The notes below the pieces were generated by a model. It did no database searches. It was not told the origin of the DNA and saw nothing but the letters and a program-made list of their open reading frames with translations. The position numbers and the translations under genes were made by a program. This document shows, in pieces, positions 9,078 through 18,790 of a DNA stretch of 64,000 nucleotides; the first letter of the stretch is position 1; each line of letters starts with the position of its first letter. The DNA is from Gammaproteobacteria bacterium (GTDB lineage Bacteria > Pseudomonadota > Gammaproteobacteria > Steroidobacterales > GCA-2729495): the NCBI GenBank assembly GCA_030426355.1, contig JAUHYQ010000001.1:124001-188000 (forward strand), read 5' to 3'.

Positions 9078-9707
9078 ATGGAAAAATTTACGGTACTCGA
9101 AGCGATTGCAGCGCCACTGATGCGCATCAATATTGACACCGATGTGATCATTCCCAGTCGCGAAATGAAACGCGTTTCAAAAGACGGTCTGAGCGATGGC
9201 ATGTTTGCCAACTGGCGCTATACAACACCGGGTGGGCGCGAAGAAAATCCGGACTTTATTCTGAATCAGGAACCGTACCGGCGCGCAAAAATTCTGCTGT
9301 CGGGCGACAACTTTGGCTGCGGCTCGTCGCGCGAGCATGCTGTGTGGGCTCTTGCTGAGTGGGGCATACGCTGCATCATCACCCCGAAGTTTGGCAATAT
9401 TTTTTACGGCAACTGTGTTCGCAACGGTATCCTGCCGGTAGTGCTGGCGAACGACATTGTCGAGAATCTGGCAGAACAGGTTGCAGCCGATCCGGCCAGC
9501 CATTTGATTAAGGTTGATCTGATTCAGCGCACCGTCACGGCGCCTGACGGCACAATACATGTCTTTGACATCGCGCCTGCTGATCAGGAAATGCTGCTCG
9601 AAGGCCTTGACGCGATTGCTGTCACTATGCGAAGAGACGATGAAATACTCGCATTCCAGGCACGCGACCGACTGTCACGGCAATGGGTTTACCTCGACAC
9701 GAAATAG
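9078..9707 (+). CDS. leuD: 3-isopropylmalate dehydratase, small subunit
   Basis: Swivel-domain partner of LeuC; 209 residues, the usual length. The conserved NFGCGSSREHAVWAL active-site loop and the entry RINIDTDVIIPSREMKR are present. It is almost certainly translated from the same mRNA as leuC. It converges on the CoA-transferase gene with a 62-base gap in which no clear terminator hairpin is visible. Confidence 0.96.
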   Translation: MEKFTVLEAIAAPLMRINIDTDVIIPSREMKRVSKDGLSDGMFANWRYTTPGGREENPDFILNQEPYRRAKILLSGDNFGCGSSREHAVWALAEWGIRCIITPKFGNIFYGNCVRNGILPVVLANDIVENLAEQVAADPASHLIKVDLIQRTVTAPDGTIHVFDIAPADQEMLLEGLDAIAVTMRRDDEILAFQARDRLSRQWVYLDTK

Positions 9708-9769
9708 TCAGTAACGTGCGCGGCGTCTCTCTCGAAAGATAATCGTCTGCGAGCCACCTCAAAAGCACA

Positions 9770-10972
9770 CTAATTTTCGGTCGAAATAACGCCGTTGGCG
9801 AGCATTGCATCAATGTCAGTATCGGAGTAGCCAGCCTCTGCCAGCACTTCTCGACTATGCTCGCCGGCATGCGGTACGGGCTGATGCAATCCGAAGCGTT
9901 CTCCGTTCATTTCAAGCGGCAATGCCGGCAACTCGACCTGTGCGCCCTTGAATTCGCCATCCGTGACGGTAAACGGAACCAATCCTTTGCTCGCCTTCAG
10001 GTGTGCGTCGTCGAATAGATCTTCGGGCCGGGCGATCGGCGCGAACGGCAAGCCAGTTTTCTCCAGCTTGGCCATCAGCTCGGCCTTGGTGTAGCCCATG
10101 AAAACGTCCTGAATAATGGGCACCAGTCGAGCCTTGGCTTTTACCCGGTCATTGTTGGTCTTTAAGGACTCATCGTTGGCGAGCTCGTCCAAGCCGAAAG
10201 ACTCGCACAACAAGCCCCACTGCTTGTCGCTCACGACGCCCACAAACACCGGGTCGTCCTTGGTCTGAAAGACCTGATAAATGGCCCATGCGGAAACGCG
10301 TGCCGGCATGGGTGCCGCTGCGGTGCCGGTAACGGCCTTCTGCGCCATATGCTGCCCGACGAGAAAGACGGTGCTTTCATAAAGGGACGCGATAACTTTT
10401 TGCCCCTTGCCGGTGGCATGGCGCTGGTGCAATGCGCCCAGCACGCCGATAGCACCAAACATGCCGCCGGTTACATCGATTACTGACGCGCCGGCACGCA
10501 GCGGCTGGCCCGGCGGACCGGTCATGTATGCGAGGCCGCCCATCATTTGCGCCACTTCGTCGAGTGCAGTGCGGTGCTCATAGGGGCCGGCCAGAAAACC
10601 TTTCTCCGAACAATAAATCAGCCCGGGATTGCTCCTGCTCAACTCCTCATAACCGAAGCCCAGGCGATCCATGGTGCCGGGACGGAAGTTCTCGATCAGC
10701 ACATCGGCCCCGTTGATCAGCTTAAGTACAGCCGCCTTGCCTTCCGGCGACTTCAGATTGACACACAGGCTGCGCTTGTTACGGTTGTACATCGGGAAAT
10801 AGCCCGCGCCGGAACCCAGCAGGTGCCGCGTACTGTCCCCGCCCACCGGTTCGATTTTGATAACATCGGCACCCATGTCAGCGAGCACGAGTCCTGCGGC
10901 AGGCCCCATAACCATGTGTGTGAACTCGATGACCCTGACACCGGCCAGAGGTAAGGATTGCTTATCGCTCAT
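9770..10972 (-). CDS. CaiB/BaiF-type (family III) CoA-transferase
   Basis: A 400-residue family III CoA-transferase, which moves CoA between carboxylic acids through an aspartyl-CoA anhydride. The N-terminus LAGVRVIEFTHMVMGPAAG and ADMGADVIKIEPVGGD are family signatures; the catalytic Asp is probably Asp166 in VIDVTGG. Start ATG 10972 follows AAAAGG at good spacing. The substrate cannot be named. The HMG-CoA lyase is divergent 161 bases away, hinting at a shared branched-chain or hydroxy-acyl-CoA route. Confidence 0.9.
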   Translation of the reverse strand: MSDKQSLPLAGVRVIEFTHMVMGPAAGLVLADMGADVIKIEPVGGDSTRHLLGSGAGYFPMYNRNKRSLCVNLKSPEGKAAVLKLINGADVLIENFRPGTMDRLGFGYEELSRSNPGLIYCSEKGFLAGPYEHRTALDEVAQMMGGLAYMTGPPGQPLRAGASVIDVTGGMFGAIGVLGALHQRHATGKGQKVIASLYESTVFLVGQHMAQKAVTGTAAAPMPARVSAWAIYQVFQTKDDPVFVGVVSDKQWGLLCESFGLDELANDESLKTNNDRVKAKARLVPIIQDVFMGYTKAELMAKLEKTGLPFAPIARPEDLFDDAHLKASKGLVPFTVTDGEFKGAQVELPALPLEMNGERFGLHQPVPHAGEHSREVLAEAGYSDTDIDAMLANGVISTEN

Positions 10973-11133
10973 GCATTTGCCTTTTCCGTTAGAATTCCCG
11001 ACCCTGCCGGGCACGTGGAATCGAGGTTCCGAATTATCTACGGCGACTGAATTGATAACAACCCGCCTGCGGCCGTTGGACAAGAAGCCGTCGGGCATAC
11101 AACGAGACTTTAAATCAGGACAGGAACAGTCAT

Positions 11134-12090
11134 ATGAGCTCCATAGACATACTGGTGAGCGAGGTGGGCCCGCGAGACGGGCTGCAGAGCATTAAATCAA
11201 TCATGCCGACAGCCGCAAAAAAGGCCTGGATCCAGGCCGAAGCAGAAGCCGGCGTACCTGAAATCGAAGTAGGCTCGTTCGTGCCGCCCAAGCTACTCCC
11301 GCAACTTGCCGATACAGCCGAAATCGTCGCCTTTGCCCGCGGGATACCCGGGTTGGCGGTGGCCGCTCTGGTACCCAACTTCAAGGGTGCCGAGAACGCG
11401 GTGAAGGCCGGGGCACACAAGATCACCCTGCCCCTTTCGGTAAGCGAAACGCATAGTCAGGCAAACCTTAAGAAAACTCACGAGCAGGTTTTTGACGAAG
11501 TCCGCAATATTGCAGAACTGCTTAAAGTCCTGCCCGCCGATCAGCGCCCGGATTTTGAAGGCGGATTGTCTACGGCATTTGGCTGCACATTGGAGGGCAA
11601 GGTGCCGGAACGCAAAGTGATTGAATGTGCAGTCAGACTGATGGAGCTGGGCTGTGATGAGGTGGGTCTGTCGGACACTACCGGCTACGCCAACCCGGCA
11701 CAACTGCGTCGCCTTATTAAACTGATTCGTGCAGAAATCGGCGATGACAAATTGCAGGGTGTACATCTGCACAATACCCGTGGTTTGGGCCTGGCAAACA
11801 CTATTGCCGCGCTGGAAGAAGGTATCACCACGGTGGATGCATCACTGGGCGGACTGGGCGGCTGCCCTTTCGCACCCGGCGCGAGCGGCAACATCGTCAC
11901 CGAAGATCTGGTTTTTATGCTGGATGCAATGGGTCTAAAGACGGGCATCAACCTCGACAAGCTGCTCAAAGTGCGGGATATCGTGATTGCAGCGCTGCCG
12001 GGCGAAGAAATGTACGGCTTTACGCCGGACGCGGGCCTGCCCAAGGGTTATGGCGCCCATGGTGAGCATGGCTGGGGCCTTTCAGCATAA
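11134..12090 (+). CDS. mvaB: Hydroxymethylglutaryl-CoA lyase
   Basis: Cleaves HMG-CoA to acetyl-CoA and acetoacetate, the last step of leucine catabolism; a related acyl-CoA lyase role is possible. The 318-residue TIM barrel shows EVGPRDGLQ near the N-terminus, GLSDTTGYANP in the middle, HLHNTRGLGLAN (metal His pair) and the catalytic-cysteine signature GLGGCPFAPGASGN. ATG 11134 follows AGGACAGGAACAG. It ends 6 bases before a strong terminator. No methylcrotonyl-CoA carboxylase genes are in the window, so pathway assignment is inferred. Confidence 0.92.
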   Translation: MSSIDILVSEVGPRDGLQSIKSIMPTAAKKAWIQAEAEAGVPEIEVGSFVPPKLLPQLADTAEIVAFARGIPGLAVAALVPNFKGAENAVKAGAHKITLPLSVSETHSQANLKKTHEQVFDEVRNIAELLKVLPADQRPDFEGGLSTAFGCTLEGKVPERKVIECAVRLMELGCDEVGLSDTTGYANPAQLRRLIKLIRAEIGDDKLQGVHLHNTRGLGLANTIAALEEGITTVDASLGGLGGCPFAPGASGNIVTEDLVFMLDAMGLKTGINLDKLLKVRDIVIAALPGEEMYGFTPDAGLPKGYGAHGEHGWGLSA

Positions 12091-12096
12091 GCATTT

Positions 12097-12138
12097 CCGC
12101 ACAAAAAAGGGGCCCTCTCGGGCCCCTTTTTTGTGCGG
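12097..12138. terminator. Bidirectional rho-independent terminator
   Basis: A perfect 19-bp inverted repeat (12097-12115 and 12120-12138) around a TCTC loop. Its core is GGGGCCC/GGGCCCC flanked by A6 and T6 tracts, so it works in both directions. It separates the HMG-CoA lyase (plus strand, ends 12090) from the porin (minus strand, ends 12162). Confidence 0.95.
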
Positions 12139-12161
12139 GCCGGAACAATCCGGTAGCACGC

Positions 12162-13553
12162 TTATTTGTATTTGAATTGCACGTCGAGCTGCACGATATC
12201 GTTATCAAACGGATTCGACGTGGCCAGACTGCCGTTGTCGTAACCGTTGCTGTCTAGCTTTTCTCCCGCCAGATACTTTGCCGCGAGGTAGGTTGAGTTG
12301 CTGAGCATGTACTTGCCCTGCACCACGAAGCCCTTGGAATCGGTGCCGCCGCCCGCGAAATCAGAGTCCGTCAGCAAGCCCAGAACAGAGTCGGCCTCTT
12401 TTTCCTGATAGTAGGCCTTGACCTGCCATTCGCCCTTCTTCTTGGCCTTGCCGATATAACCACCGGCAAGATAGGCCGTGTCCAGCTTTTTGCCGGCCGA
12501 CGGTCCGTTGGGTATCGATTTGGCATCGACGTTCTTGGCAAAATCAAAGAAAAATCCGAACGGAGTTGCCGCATCGAAAGCAGCCACGCCGTAAATCTCT
12601 ACCGGCGCATAATCCATGAAGTAGAGCTCGCCCATGGGATCGACCATGCCCATCGCATTTACCAGCGTATTGCCCTGGCAGTCATCACCACGACCGTCAC
12701 TCGGCGCATTAAAACACTGTACGCCTTCAGCCTTGATCTTGAAGTAGCTCACACCAACATCAAGTTTGGCGCCACCGACCTGCGGGGTAGCACCCACCTG
12801 ACCACCGTAGTTGAATGAACTGCCGCTATTGCTGTCTGCCTCAAGCCAGGTGCCAAGGAAGTTCGCGTAAAAAGTGTCGCCCTCGTAGTAAACGTCGAAT
12901 CCTTCGGGGCGCCAGTCCGAATCCCACAGGAAACCGGAATCGGCTGCATCGACAAACTTATTCTTGAACTTACCGCCATAAAGATTCGCGTTTTCATCGA
13001 ACTGCCAGTCAAAATACGCAAGATCCAGCTTGATATCCTTACTGGAGCCCGCCCCGCCCAGCGTTTGATTCGACGAGACCGGGTCATCCCCACCCGTAGC
13101 GACGCCCAATACCGCGTCAACCGTCTCGGACACCTCGGCCGTTAGCGCGGCGCGCGCACGGATACGCTGCCGATTACGCTTTGAATCGGCCTCCGGAATA
13201 TTCATGGCATCACTCAAACCGCTTTTTTCTTCTGTCTGGTAGCGGTAGCGGAAGTCGCCTGAAAACTTGATGCGCTCCGCCCACGACATTTGCTCCAGAG
13301 CGGCCTGATTGTCGGCTACCTGCTGGCTCAGCGCAGTGATCTGCGCGCTGGCTTCAGTCGGCTCCTTGTTTGCCTGCGTGATCTGCCCTTCGGCGGGCCG
13401 GGCAGCCTGCTGCTGCTCCAACTCGCTGATACGGTCCAGCGCTTCTTCAAACATTTCTTTAAGCTGCTGAAACTCCGCATCACTGACTGCCGCACTTGCA
13501 ATCTGCGTCATCGTCAACAGCCACATGCCGGCAACGGCCACCAATACTTTCAT
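12162..13553 (-). CDS. Putative outer-membrane porin, probably phosphate-regulated
   Basis: A 463-residue outer-membrane protein with a signal peptide (MKVLVAVAGMWLLTMTQIASA), an N-terminal coiled coil (about residues 27-90, FEEALDRISELEQQQ) and a beta-barrel rich in alternating polar and aromatic residues that ends in FKYK. This resembles Gram-negative porins of the putative-porin (Porin_5-like) family. It lies directly behind pstB on the same strand and has its own Pho-box-like site at 13603-13620, 50 bases before the start. Phosphate or phospho-anion uptake is therefore a reasonable inference. Substrate is unproven. Confidence 0.8.
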   Translation of the reverse strand: MKVLVAVAGMWLLTMTQIASAAVSDAEFQQLKEMFEEALDRISELEQQQAARPAEGQITQANKEPTEASAQITALSQQVADNQAALEQMSWAERIKFSGDFRYRYQTEEKSGLSDAMNIPEADSKRNRQRIRARAALTAEVSETVDAVLGVATGGDDPVSSNQTLGGAGSSKDIKLDLAYFDWQFDENANLYGGKFKNKFVDAADSGFLWDSDWRPEGFDVYYEGDTFYANFLGTWLEADSNSGSSFNYGGQVGATPQVGGAKLDVGVSYFKIKAEGVQCFNAPSDGRGDDCQGNTLVNAMGMVDPMGELYFMDYAPVEIYGVAAFDAATPFGFFFDFAKNVDAKSIPNGPSAGKKLDTAYLAGGYIGKAKKKGEWQVKAYYQEKEADSVLGLLTDSDFAGGGTDSKGFVVQGKYMLSNSTYLAAKYLAGEKLDSNGYDNGSLATSNPFDNDIVQLDVQFKYK

Positions 13554-13597
13554 TTATCTGCTCCACTTGAAAACCGAGTGATCGGCATATTGCGCTC

Positions 13598-13634
13598 GAT
13601 TTATTACATAAATATTACATTTCTGTAATAAATC
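13598..13634. repeat. 37-bp palindrome upstream of the porin
   Basis: An 11-bp perfect inverted repeat: GATTTATTACA (13598-13608) pairs with TGTAATAAATC (13624-13634) around a 15-base spacer. It contains the Pho-box direct repeat at 13603-13620, so the same TGTAAT element appears in both orientations. It may be a dual-orientation regulator site or an mRNA leader hairpin. Confidence 0.7.
13603..13620 (-). promoter_or_regulatory. Pho box upstream of the porin
   Basis: Read on the minus strand the site is ATGTAAT-n4-ATGTAAT, two 7-mers spaced 11 bp apart, the geometry of PhoB boxes. It lies 50 bases before the porin start, with a weak CAATAT about ten bases downstream as a possible -10. The same half-site occurs at pstS and phoB. 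Confidence 0.7.
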
Positions 13635-13764
13635 AGGTGCCGCCAACGGTCACTACGACACGCTCTTTAATAAACAAAATCATAATGTTAAAGCTTTTTG
13701 GGCTTAACAAGATTGTAATGTGACGATGATGGCGGCGCGATGTGACACTTTTGTCATGGGGGGC

Positions 13765-13783
13765 TGTCACATTACATGTGACA
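13765..13783. repeat. Inverted repeat between pstB and the porin
   Basis: TGTCACAT, three bases, then ATGTGACA: a perfect 8-bp palindrome 17 bases after the pstB stop. ATGTGAC half-sites also occur at 13718 and 13740 (22 bp apart). It could be a regulator site or an mRNA hairpin ending or protecting the pst transcript; no T-run follows it. Confidence 0.5.
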
Positions 13784-13799
13784 AGAAAATAAAGGCACG

Positions 13800-14696
13800 T
13801 TACCCGATACGGCCGGTTACGTAGTCCTCAGTCAGGCGATGAATAGGATTGGTAAACACCGTATCGGTTGCCCCGACCTCGACAAGCTGCCCCATGTGAA
13901 AGTAAGCGGTGCGTTGCGAAACGCGTGCCGCCTGTTGCATGGAATGTGTCACGATGGCTATAGAGAAATTCTGCCGCAGCTCCTCGATCAAATCCTCGAT
14001 CTTGGCTGTGGCAATAGGATCCAGAGCAGAACACGGCTCGTCCATCAGAATAACCTCCGGATTAACCGCGATGGTGCGCGCGATGCACAGTCGTTGCTGC
14101 TGACCGCCAGATAACGAGGTACCAGGCTCGTCCATTCGACTTTTCACTTCGGCATACAGACCCGCTCGCTCCAGGCTGGAGAACACTATTTCGTCAAGCT
14201 CAGCGCGGCTCCGAGCGAGGCCATGTATGCGCGCACCGTAGGCAACATTCTCATAGACCGATTTGGGAAAGGGGTTGGGCTTCTGAAACACCATGCCAAC
14301 GCGTGCCCGCAATAGAACCGGATCGACTTCTTTAGCGTAAATGGGTTCGCCATCAAGCCTGATATCTCCTTCAACGCGTGCACCCTCAATAGTGTCATTC
14401 ATGCGGTTAAGACAACGAATAAAGGTTGACTTGCCACAACCCGAGGGACCAATCAGTGAAATAACCTCATTCCGACCAACGTCTAACGTAACGTTATTGA
14501 TAGCCTGATTATCGCCATAAAAAACATTGCAGTTGCGCACCGAAATAATCGGATCCGGCGATGTAACCTCCCCGACTGTTTCAAATATGCACTCGCCATC
14601 TTGTTCTTCTTTGCTCAACGTATCTCTTCCTGCAACGTAGGGGTCATGCGACCGATTGCCGATAAATCCATACTGCGTATCCATGGGCTTAAGCAT
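13800..14696 (-). CDS. pstB: Phosphate ABC transporter ATP-binding protein
   Basis: ATPase of the high-affinity phosphate importer PstSCAB, at the inner face of the inner membrane. Walker [10 protein letters not shown], the PstB-typical CLNRMND, ABC signature [14 protein letters not shown] and Walker [14 protein letters not shown] are all present. At 298 residues it is ~40 longer than E. coli PstB because of a polar N-terminal extension; an internal ATG (MDTQYG) five codons in is an alternative start. pstA lies 41 bases upstream on the same strand. Confidence 0.96.
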   Translation of the reverse strand: MLKPMDTQYGFIGNRSHDPYVAGRDTLSKEEQDGECIFETVGEVTSPDPIISVRNCNVFYGDNQAINNVTLDVGRNEVISLIGPSGCGKSTFIRCLNRMNDTIEGARVEGDIRLDGEPIYAKEVDPVLLRARVGMVFQKPNPFPKSVYENVAYGARIHGLARSRAELDEIVFSSLERAGLYAEVKSRMDEPGTSLSGGQQQRLCIARTIAVNPEVILMDEPCSALDPIATAKIEDLIEELRQNFSIAIVTHSMQQAARVSQRTAYFHMGQLVEVGATDTVFTNPIHRLTEDYVTGRIG

Positions 14697-14737
14697 GGTT
14701 AAGTCTATGGGCCTGAGCCGTCCGTGTGAACCGCTCC

Positions 14738-16054
14738 TTACCAGCGCCGCTCATACTTGCTTCTAAGCCAAACTGCTGTAGCGTTCATCACCAGCAAAAA
14801 AGCCAGCAAAACCATGATGGCGGCGGCAGTGCGTTCCGCGAAAGCACGCTCCGGACTATCCGCCCACAAATAAATCTGAACGGGCAATGCCGACGACGGA
14901 TCAAGGGGTGTCTGCGGCGCTTCCACAATAAATGCGACCATGCCAATCATCAGAAGTGGAGCTGTTTCGCCCAAGGCGCGCGCAATGCCCAAAATCGCCC
15001 CGGTCAGCATACCCGGCATTGCCAACGGCAGTACATGATGCACAACCGCCTGCACCGGGGATGCGCCAATCCCCAGCGCTGCTTCGCGTATCGAGGGCGG
15101 AACCGCAGTAATCGCGCTGCGGGATGCAATAATAATGGTCGGCAGAGTCATCAACGCGAGCACCAATCCGCCTACCAGCGGGGCCGAACGGGGCAACGAC
15201 AAAAAATTGATAAACACGGCAAGCCCGAGCAAACCGAAAACAATAGATGGAACAGCTGCCAGGTTGTTGATATTCACTTCTATAAGGTCAACCCAGCGAT
15301 TGCGTGGTGCGAATTCTTCCAAATAGATGGATGCAGCGACACCCAGTGGGAAAGCAATGCTCATGCAAACCACCAGCATAAAGAATGACCCTTTGGCGGC
15401 CGCCCATATACCTGCCATCTCGGGGTCACGCGAGTCACCAGAGGTAAAAAATACTGTGTTAAAACGCTGCTCCAGTCGCCCTTGCGCAACCAACTGCCTG
15501 AGCCAGCCGATTTGTGCATCGCCGAGCCGGGCAGCACCGTCAGCATCGTCACCGCGACTGTATTGCTTAAACCAGGCATCAATTTCATCGTCTGCAAGAA
15601 ACCACAAAGATTCGCGTGATCCGATAATATCCGGCTCAGCCATTACCCGGTCCCGCAACTCGTAGATTGCACCGTTACTGACCAGACGATTAAGAAGCTG
15701 TTTGGGCTTTCGGCCGCTCACCTCCGGAAACATAGAGCCCAGACCGTCCTTGATAAGCCGCGAATAATTGACCTGCGAAAGCACATCTGGTGCCCTGCTA
15801 CCGTCCGGGCTAACCACATCAGGATCGAAATAGACATCAACCTGAATATACGTCTGCGTAAATGCCGTATAACCCTGACTGATGATACTTACAAAAAAGA
15901 ACGCCACGAACGAAACGCTGACGAGCACCGCAAGCAAACCGAAAAACCGGAAACGATTCTCACGCCGATACCGTGCCCCTAAAGACGCCTCGACGCGCTT
16001 GCGAGTTTCAACAGAGCTGCGCAACGCCGAGTTTGACGGACTTTCTTCAGACAT
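14738..16054 (-). CDS. pstA: Phosphate ABC transporter permease PstA, long form
   Basis: Inner-membrane permease of PstSCAB. The 438-residue length is well above the ~300 of E. coli PstA; the excess is a periplasmic insertion of roughly 120 residues after the first helix (residues ~40-190) before the conserved permease core. The core has the EAA-type loop [23 protein letters not shown] and [14 protein letters not shown]. The long form occurs in various proteobacteria. It ends 41 bases before pstB and starts 52 bases after the pstC stop. Confidence 0.94.
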   Translation of the reverse strand: MSEESPSNSALRSSVETRKRVEASLGARYRRENRFRFFGLLAVLVSVSFVAFFFVSIISQGYTAFTQTYIQVDVYFDPDVVSPDGSRAPDVLSQVNYSRLIKDGLGSMFPEVSGRKPKQLLNRLVSNGAIYELRDRVMAEPDIIGSRESLWFLADDEIDAWFKQYSRGDDADGAARLGDAQIGWLRQLVAQGRLEQRFNTVFFTSGDSRDPEMAGIWAAAKGSFFMLVVCMSIAFPLGVAASIYLEEFAPRNRWVDLIEVNINNLAAVPSIVFGLLGLAVFINFLSLPRSAPLVGGLVLALMTLPTIIIASRSAITAVPPSIREAALGIGASPVQAVVHHVLPLAMPGMLTGAILGIARALGETAPLLMIGMVAFIVEAPQTPLDPSSALPVQIYLWADSPERAFAERTAAAIMVLLAFLLVMNATAVWLRSKYERRW

Positions 16055-16106
16055 CGAAATGGTTACCTATTAATCGTTGACTATTGCATCGCCTATTTAT
16101 CATCGT

Positions 16107-17495
16107 CTAATCGTATTGCTCGCGATACTTGCGCACGACGTGCAAAGCAATGATGTTAAGGATCAGCGTGACGATAAACAAAGTCAGGCCCAGCCCGAAA
16201 GCCGCCAAGGTTTTCGGGCTATCAAATTCCTGATCGCCTACCAGCAAAGTGACGATTTGCACTGTTACTGTTGTGACGGCCTCCAGTGGATTAATGGTCA
16301 TTTTCGCGGCGAGGCCGGCGGCCATGACAACGATCATGGTTTCACCAATAGCCCGCGAAGCGGCCAGCAGAAAGCCGCCTACGATCCCGGGCAACGCGGC
16401 CGGCAATACCACGCGGCGAATGGTCTCGGAACGCGTCGCACCCAGTCCCAGCGAACCGTCGCGCATTGACTGCGGTACCGAGTTAATCACATCGTCAGAA
16501 ATGGACGAGACAAACGGCAGAATCATGATGCCCATCACCAGGCCCGCACCGAGGGCGCTCTCTGATGAAATCTGAAGGCCCGCGCTAAGGCCAAAATCCC
16601 GCAGCAACGGAGCAACGGTTAAAGCGGCAAAGTAACCGTATACCACCGTTGGGATGCCAGCCAGCACCTCCAGCAGCGGCTTTACCACGCCCCGCACCCT
16701 GGCCGTGGTGTACTCGGAAAGATAGATCGCCACCATCAGCCCTATGGGCAATGCAATGATCATTGCTATACCCGAGATCATCAGGGTGCCCAAAAACAGA
16801 GGCACGGCACCAAACGATCCGGATGACCCCACCTGATCAGAACGAATAGCCGTTTGGGGGCTCCAGTTCAGCCCGAATAAAAAGTCGAACAGCGGCACCT
16901 TCTGAAAAAAACGAATCGACTCAAACAGCACGGAAAAGACAATGCCAATCGTGGTCAGCACGGCGATACTGGCTGCCATAACCAGCAACACCTGAATGGC
17001 CGACTCGACTCGGTTACGGGCCCTGAAGTCCCCGCTCAAATTGCGCCAGGCCAGATAACACCCGGTACTCGACAGTGCAACCACAGCCAGGCCCAGCAGT
17101 AGCGACAAGAATTCTCGACCGGCATTCAGACTGTCAGCTGCCGACTGAATGTAGGCCTCAGACTCTCCGGAAGTCTCGGCACCTGCCGCAACAACGCGGA
17201 TATCATTAAGCACGAGATTCAGTCGTGATTCAGGCAAGGAGCGCACTTCATCGGGAAGACCAGCGATTACACGGTCAAGAACAAGACCGTCGCCCATGAA
17301 AAAATACCCAAGAATGGCGATAATTGCGGGTATGGCACCCCACATCAGCACGTAGTAACCGTGATACATGGGTAGCGAATGCATGGTTCGCCCGGCGTCA
17401 AGCGCATGGCTGTATGCAATAGCTTTTTGCCGACCGGCAAAATAGCCAATGATCAGTATCGCAATGTATACGAGCAGTATGGTTGACAAGCGCAT
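16107..17495 (-). CDS. pstC: Phosphate ABC transporter permease PstC, long form
   Basis: Second permease of PstSCAB; 462 residues versus ~320 in E. coli. A long N-terminal region with two helices and a periplasmic stretch precedes the core, matching the long PstA. Core signatures are the EAA-type loop RDGSLGLGATRSETIRRVVLP and ASRAIGETMIVVMAAG, and SEYTTARVRGVVKPLLEVLAG. It follows pstS after a 125-base gap and precedes pstA in the same direction. Confidence 0.94.
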   Translation of the reverse strand: MRLSTILLVYIAILIIGYFAGRQKAIAYSHALDAGRTMHSLPMYHGYYVLMWGAIPAIIAILGYFFMGDGLVLDRVIAGLPDEVRSLPESRLNLVLNDIRVVAAGAETSGESEAYIQSAADSLNAGREFLSLLLGLAVVALSSTGCYLAWRNLSGDFRARNRVESAIQVLLVMAASIAVLTTIGIVFSVLFESIRFFQKVPLFDFLFGLNWSPQTAIRSDQVGSSGSFGAVPLFLGTLMISGIAMIIALPIGLMVAIYLSEYTTARVRGVVKPLLEVLAGIPTVVYGYFAALTVAPLLRDFGLSAGLQISSESALGAGLVMGIMILPFVSSISDDVINSVPQSMRDGSLGLGATRSETIRRVVLPAALPGIVGGFLLAASRAIGETMIVVMAAGLAAKMTINPLEAVTTVTVQIVTLLVGDQEFDSPKTLAAFGLGLTLFIVTLILNIIALHVVRKYREQYD

Positions 17496-17620
17496 TTAAA
17501 AATAAAGCAGGTAGTCAAATTGAATCCGATGAAAAACGGCAGCCGACGCACAGAATTCGCCGGCCGCCGCCAATTCTAGCCGTTCTGAATTGTCAGGCCA
17601 GCCTAATCTCGAGCTAATCA

Positions 17621-18679
17621 CTACAACGACAAATTGCGGAGATTCTTGACCGCGTCGACCACGGCCGCATATTCATCGGCAGGCAGTGGAATGAGGCCAC
17701 GATCAGCAAGATAGCCCTCTTCGCCCATCGCTCTATCACTAACAAATTCAGCCAGATATTCTTCAATCCCTGGAATCGTGCCGACGTGGGCCTTCTTCAC
17801 GTAGAAGTACAATGGCCGGGAAACCGGATAGGCGCCGTCAGCAATATTCTCGAACGTTGGGTCTTCACCGTCGACCCTGGAGCCCTGGACTACATCGGAA
17901 TTCTGGTCGAGAAAACTGAAACCGAAAATGCCCAGTGCTTTGTCGTTCGCCTGCAGTTTCTGCACAATAAGATTATCGTTCTCACCGGCCTCGACAAAGC
18001 GACCGTCCTCACGAATGGTGTGACAGATAGATTTGTACCGCGACTCATCATTCTTCTTAAGCGCCTTTATCCACGCAAAATTTTTGCATCCGCCTTCCAT
18101 TGCAAGCTCGACAAAGGCATCGCGCGTGCCTGAAGTTGGCGGCGGCCCCAGCACTTCGATGTTGGAGTCTGGAAGGTCGGCGCGAATGTCACTCCACTTC
18201 TGATAGGGGTTAGCAATCAATGACTCGGCGCCGTTGGGATTAGGCACTTCTTTGGCCAACGCCAGAAATATATCGCGGGTGGTTAATGACAACTGACCTG
18301 CAGCAACAGAATTCGCCAGCACGATACCGTCGTAGCCGATTTTTACCTCGACAATCTCTTCAACCCCGCTGGAGGCACAAGTTTCAACTTCAGAACTCTT
18401 AATGCGGCGGGATGAGTTGGCAATATCCGGCGTCCCTACGCCGATACCGGCACAAAACAGCTTCAGTCCGCCACCCGAACCGGTGGATTCAACGGTTGGC
18501 GTCTTGAAGCGGGAACCGCGCCCGAACTGCTCGGCAACCACGGTTGCGAACGGGTATACCGTTGAAGAGCCGACAATGCTGATTTGATCGCGGGCTGATT
18601 GCGCACCGACGTTGGTCGACGAGAATGACGCCATAACGGCGACGGAAATGACAATTGACTTGATCGCACCCTGAGTCAC
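17621..18679 (-). CDS. pstS: Periplasmic phosphate-binding protein
   Basis: Substrate-binding subunit of PstSCAB; 352 residues. The signal peptide is VISVAVMASFSSTNVGA (cleavage probably after AQSA-type residues near 27). The mature start DQISIVGSSTVYPFATVVAEQF is the canonical PstS phosphate-loop region, and GSGGGLKLFC and PPTSGTRDAFVELAM are further ligand loops. It has its own Pho box at 18737-18754, so it probably starts the pst transcript, with phoU upstream on the same strand. Confidence 0.95.
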   Translation of the reverse strand: MTQGAIKSIVISVAVMASFSSTNVGAQSARDQISIVGSSTVYPFATVVAEQFGRGSRFKTPTVESTGSGGGLKLFCAGIGVGTPDIANSSRRIKSSEVETCASSGVEEIVEVKIGYDGIVLANSVAAGQLSLTTRDIFLALAKEVPNPNGAESLIANPYQKWSDIRADLPDSNIEVLGPPPTSGTRDAFVELAMEGGCKNFAWIKALKKNDESRYKSICHTIREDGRFVEAGENDNLIVQKLQANDKALGIFGFSFLDQNSDVVQGSRVDGEDPTFENIADGAYPVSRPLYFYVKKAHVGTIPGIEEYLAEFVSDRAMGEEGYLADRGLIPLPADEYAAVVDAVKNLRNLSL

Positions 18680-18736
18680 AACATCCTCCAGAATTTAGCT
18701 GTTCGGTTTAGGTGCTGCGCAGTCTAGGCTTGGATT

Positions 18737-18754
18737 ATTACATCAGTATTACAT
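18737..18754 (-). promoter_or_regulatory. Pho box upstream of pstS
   Basis: On the minus strand: ATGTAAT-n4-ATGTAAT, exact 11-bp repeat. A TAGACT (four of six to TATAAT) lies about ten bases downstream, so the box takes the place of the -35, as in activated Pho promoters. It ends 57 bases before the pstS ATG. Confidence 0.78.
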
Positions 18755-18790
18755 TTAGAAATATTATAAATTGTTGTTTTAATTACTTTT

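Noticed and set aside
17496-17620. Inverted AGAATT/AATTCT repeat between pstS and pstC as a terminator
   Set aside because: Only six paired bases around a 14-base GC-rich loop and no T-run; pstC probably needs readthrough from pstS.
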